A stretch of 36,418 bases of DNA from Alphaproteobacteria bacterium (GTDB lineage: Bacteria > Pseudomonadota > Alphaproteobacteria > DSM-16000 > Inquilinaceae): NCBI GenBank assembly GCA_009909005.1, contig JAAAOG010000134.1, forward strand, positions 1 to 36,418, given 5' to 3'. Below, piece after piece: positions 33,941 through 36,418 of the stretch. The position numbers and the translations under genes were made by a program. The notes under the pieces were generated by a model. That model ran no database searches. It was not told where the DNA came from and saw nothing but the letters and a program-made list of their open reading frames with translations. Position 1 is the stretch's first letter. Every line of letters begins with the position of its first letter.

Positions 33941-34614
33941 GCACCGCCGGTAATGACCAGCCCCTCCACCGTCGCTTCCACGTCTTCGCCGAAATCGAGG
34001 ACGCGCCGTGGCTGAAAATCCGGCCCGGCTTGGGCAAGCGCGGTTGCCGGGTTTCCATCCCCGTCGGCATTGGCGTCCAGCGTAATGTCGGGAGTCCCGT
34101 CGTTATCGGTATCGCCGTCGATGGTGACGTCGCTGTTGGCGTCCAGTTGATCCAGCAGTGAGATCACCCCGCCGGCGAGCCCGGGCGCGAAGGTGATGGT
34201 GTCGGCACCGGGTTGGGCGTCGGCAAAGGCCAGCGCCTCCCGCAAAGTCACCTCGCCGTCGGGATTGGTATTGTCCTCCAGGATGGTGACAATAAGCCCT
34301 TCATCGGGCCCCTCATCCGCACCGGTGATCGTTACAGTGACGGTGGCGGTGTCAGTGCCGCCATTGCCGTCAGAGATCTTGTAGTCGAAGCTGTCGTTGT
34401 CGGTCTGGCCGTCAATGAGTGCCTCGAACTGGCCGTTCGGGTCGTAGTCGAAAGTGCCATCGGCATTCAGCCTCAGCAACGCCCCGGAAGCCAGGGTCAT
34501 CTGGCTGCCGACACCGCCGGCCTGGCCGTTCACTTCGGTGACGGTCAGTTCATCGCCGTCGGGATCGCTGTCCGCGCCGGCGCCGTTGTCGGCCAGGACA
34601 TTGCCTGTGGTCAG
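33940..34614 (-). pseudogene. Large adhesin, middle part (shifted frame)
   Basis: The second piece of the adhesin, in a different frame from both neighbours. It runs from just after the poly-C tract at 34614-34618 through LTTGNVLADNGAGADSDPDG and a cadherin-like module (DSFDYKISDGNGGTDTATVT). It then enters a fresh beta-helix anchor: GEVTLREALAFADAQPGADT, DITLDANADGDGNP, VEGLVITGGATMADASDG. After about 33950 the frame degenerates into alanine-arginine-rich sequence until a stop at 33766, while the proline-glutamate hinge resumes in the original frame. The helix domain is therefore cut short, suggesting a deletion at the second junction. Confidence 0.75.
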
Positions 34615-36317
34615 GGGGTGTCTTCGTCGGTTGAGGCGGTATCGTCGCTGGCGACCGGCGCGTCGTTGATGCCGGTGATCGTGACGACAACCGTCGCTTC
34701 TGCTGTGTCGAGTGGGCCGAGATTGTCACTAAAAGTGTAAGTGAAGCTGTCGGTCGTAGTCTCGCCCAAGGCTAGGCTGTTAAAGTCATTTGCTGAATAT
34801 GTCAGAGTGTCCGTGGCATCGTCGAAGCTTACCGTTCCGGTCGTATTTACCGAATTTACCGCGATGATATTCTTGGAATTGGGGTTGTCCGGATCAACAT
34901 CATTGGCAAGTAACGAAGCATGCAGATTGAGAGTCGTTTCGTCTTCGTTGACATTGACCGTGTCGTCACCGGCAACCGGTGGATCGGGTTGGCCGGATAC
35001 CATGATGTTGACCGTGGCCGTATCGGTCGCCCCATTCCCATCTCTTATCGTATAAGTAAAGCTGTCTGCGCCTTTCTCGCCCAAATCAAGATGATCGAAC
35101 CCCGTTGCCATGTAAGTCAAAGTATCGGTGGAATCTTCAAAAAAAACGGCACCCACTGTCCCGCTTGTATCGACTGAAATAATATCTCTATTATCATTTT
35201 CATCGGGGTCGGTGTCATTCGATAGAAGTAAGCTGTGCAAATCGATGATGAAATCATCTTCGGTGGGGTCAAGAAGTTCATCCGTGGCAACCGGCGGATC
35301 GTTGACTCCGTCAATGATGATTTCGACGGTGGCCGTATCCAGGCCACCGTTTCCGTCGCCAATGGTATAACTAAAGCTGTCTGTGTCTGTATCTCCAACC
35401 CCTAGGCTTTCGAACTTGCCGTTCGGGTCGTAGGTGAAGGTGCCATCCACTCTGAGCGTCAGTAGCGCCCCGGAAGCCAGGGTCAACGGGGTGTCGACAT
35501 CGCCGGCCTGGCCGTTGACCTCGGTGACCGTCAGCAGATCGCCGTCGGGATCGCTGTCCGCGCCGTTGCCGTTGTCGACCAGGACATCCCCGCTCAGCAC
35601 CGTGTCCTCGTCGGTGCTCGCCGTGTCGTCGGCCGCGGTCGGCGGTGCGTTGGCGGCGGACTGCAGTTCGTAAGCACCGATATCCACGGTTTCATCGAAG
35701 ATGCGGGGAAAGCCCGGCCCGCGCTGGTCGTAGGCGAGACCGACCGCCGCGGCATTGTTGCCGGCATTGACGGCAGGGTCAAACGGCAACAGCGCAATCG
35801 TCCGGGTCGGCCCGCCATTGTCGTGCAGCCCGCCGTCAAAGATGCCGGCTGCATCTTTAACGATAAGATTATTGTTTCCTGTGTATCCACCGATAATTTG
35901 ATTGTCGGATAAGTTGCCGGCCACGATCGTATTGTTCAAGAGGGGGGTCGGAGCGCTCTCGGATGAATAAACTCCACTGCCGTTTCCTGTAAATGTTGCA
36001 TTTATTAGCTCTAGCCTCCCGTTATTCGAGCCAAAATATATGCCCCCATAGTTGCCAGAAATGGTGCTATTTCTAACGGAGAATTCTGACCTAAAGCCGC
36101 CGAAATAAATTCCCCCATTATTTTCAATGATCCCGCCATCATCAATGACCCCGCCACCATCAAAGATTCCGCCATTGTCATTGACAGTACTGTTGGTCAG
36201 CGTTACCGTGGCCGCGGATGATTTCAGTTCCAAAGCCGGATTATTATAATTATTGTTAATTGTGCTGTCAACTATTTCGAAATCTCCACCCGATCCACCG
36301 GAATATATGCCGCCATC
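34611..36317 (-). pseudogene. Large adhesin, N-terminal surviving part (beta-helix plus cadherin-like)
   Basis: The frame is open from the stop TGA at 36318-36320 and has no good start; a TTG at 36233 is the first possible one. It begins with asparagine/glycine-rich parallel beta-helix turns (GGIYSGGSGG, TVTLTNSTVNDNGG, GGIYFGGFRS, FSVRNSTISGNYGGIYFG) that end in a choice-of-anchor-type closure: NNTIVAGNLSDN, LHDNGGPTRTIALLP, FDETVDIGAYELQS. Three cadherin-like modules follow, and a fourth starts at APVASDDTASTDEDTP, where the frame stops in a C5 run. No signal peptide or secretion domain is present, so the original N-terminus is missing or separated. Base composition is noticeably more AT-rich than flanking genes. 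Confidence 0.78.
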
Positions 36318-36320
36318 TCA

Positions 36321-36418
36321 GCATCCATCAGTTTCTGACGAAAGGTTATTGACGGTCGGAATCGGCGTGTGATTCAAGGAGTCCGCCCAAATTTTGAGCG
36401 GACTCGGCGCATGGACGG
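36321..36418. mobile_element. Possible insertion-sequence end at window edge
   Basis: The adhesin frame is lost at 36318-36320. The remaining bases do not read as beta-helix sequence and contain a near-perfect inverted repeat, GAGTCCGCCC (36379-36388) with GAGCGGACTC (36396-36405), just after GTGTGATTCAAGG. Such 'TGATTCAAG' ends followed by a hairpin resemble termini of some IS5-family elements, but no transposase is visible in the few bases available. Tentative. Confidence 0.25.

Overview
The window is high-GC DNA of alphaproteobacterial character. I would place it in or near the Rhodospirillales-type lineages, but this rests on overall flavour (GC, many TRAP and ABC transporters, short palindromic intergenic repeats), not on a marker gene. 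There are no rRNA, tRNA or CRISPR features. The odd-length right end, next to a disrupted adhesin gene and a possible insertion-sequence edge, suggests a contig end.

Region 1 (1-4000) holds the 5' two-thirds of guaB (minus strand), a divergent host-attachment family gene, a 650-base mosaic of palindromic repeats, and a secreted phosphatidylserine-decarboxylase-like protein on the minus strand.

Region 2 (4248-19678) is a long co-directional plus-strand run for import and breakdown of cyclic ureides or N-carbamoyl amino acids. It contains a DUF3830 protein, a complete PotABCD-type ABC importer, a hydantoin/Asp-Glu racemase, a PuuE-type allantoinase, a two-part GNAT acetyltransferase, an M20 N-carbamoyl-amino-acid/allantoate amidohydrolase, a TRAP transporter (Q, M, P), a diaminopropionate ammonia-lyase and a nitrilase-family N-carbamoyl-D-amino-acid hydrolase. 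No intact hydantoinase is present. A short open segment at 12396-12491 looks like the C-terminal tail of a deleted hydantoinase B. One palindromic repeat family occurs three times in gaps of this run. A degraded type II toxin-antitoxin locus (intact antitoxin, vapC with an internal deletion) sits at 18224-18693.

Region 3 (19976-23780) pairs two plus-strand genes: a malic enzyme with an N-terminal cyclic-nucleotide-binding domain, and a membrane adenylate cyclase with a CHASE2 sensor. The arrangement suggests direct cAMP control of a central-carbon enzyme.

Region 4 (23807-36317, minus strand) converges on the cyclase. In transcription order it has a large calcium-binding-type adhesin (beta-helix plus cadherin-like modules, broken by two frame changes and lacking its N-terminus), a TpsB outer-membrane transporter, a TpsA filamentous-haemagglutinin-type exoprotein, a TPR-CHAT protein translationally coupled to TpsA, and a small secreted protein. 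TPS exoprotein, CHAT peptidase-like protein and CHASE2 cyclase together are the best candidate here for an under-described functional system.
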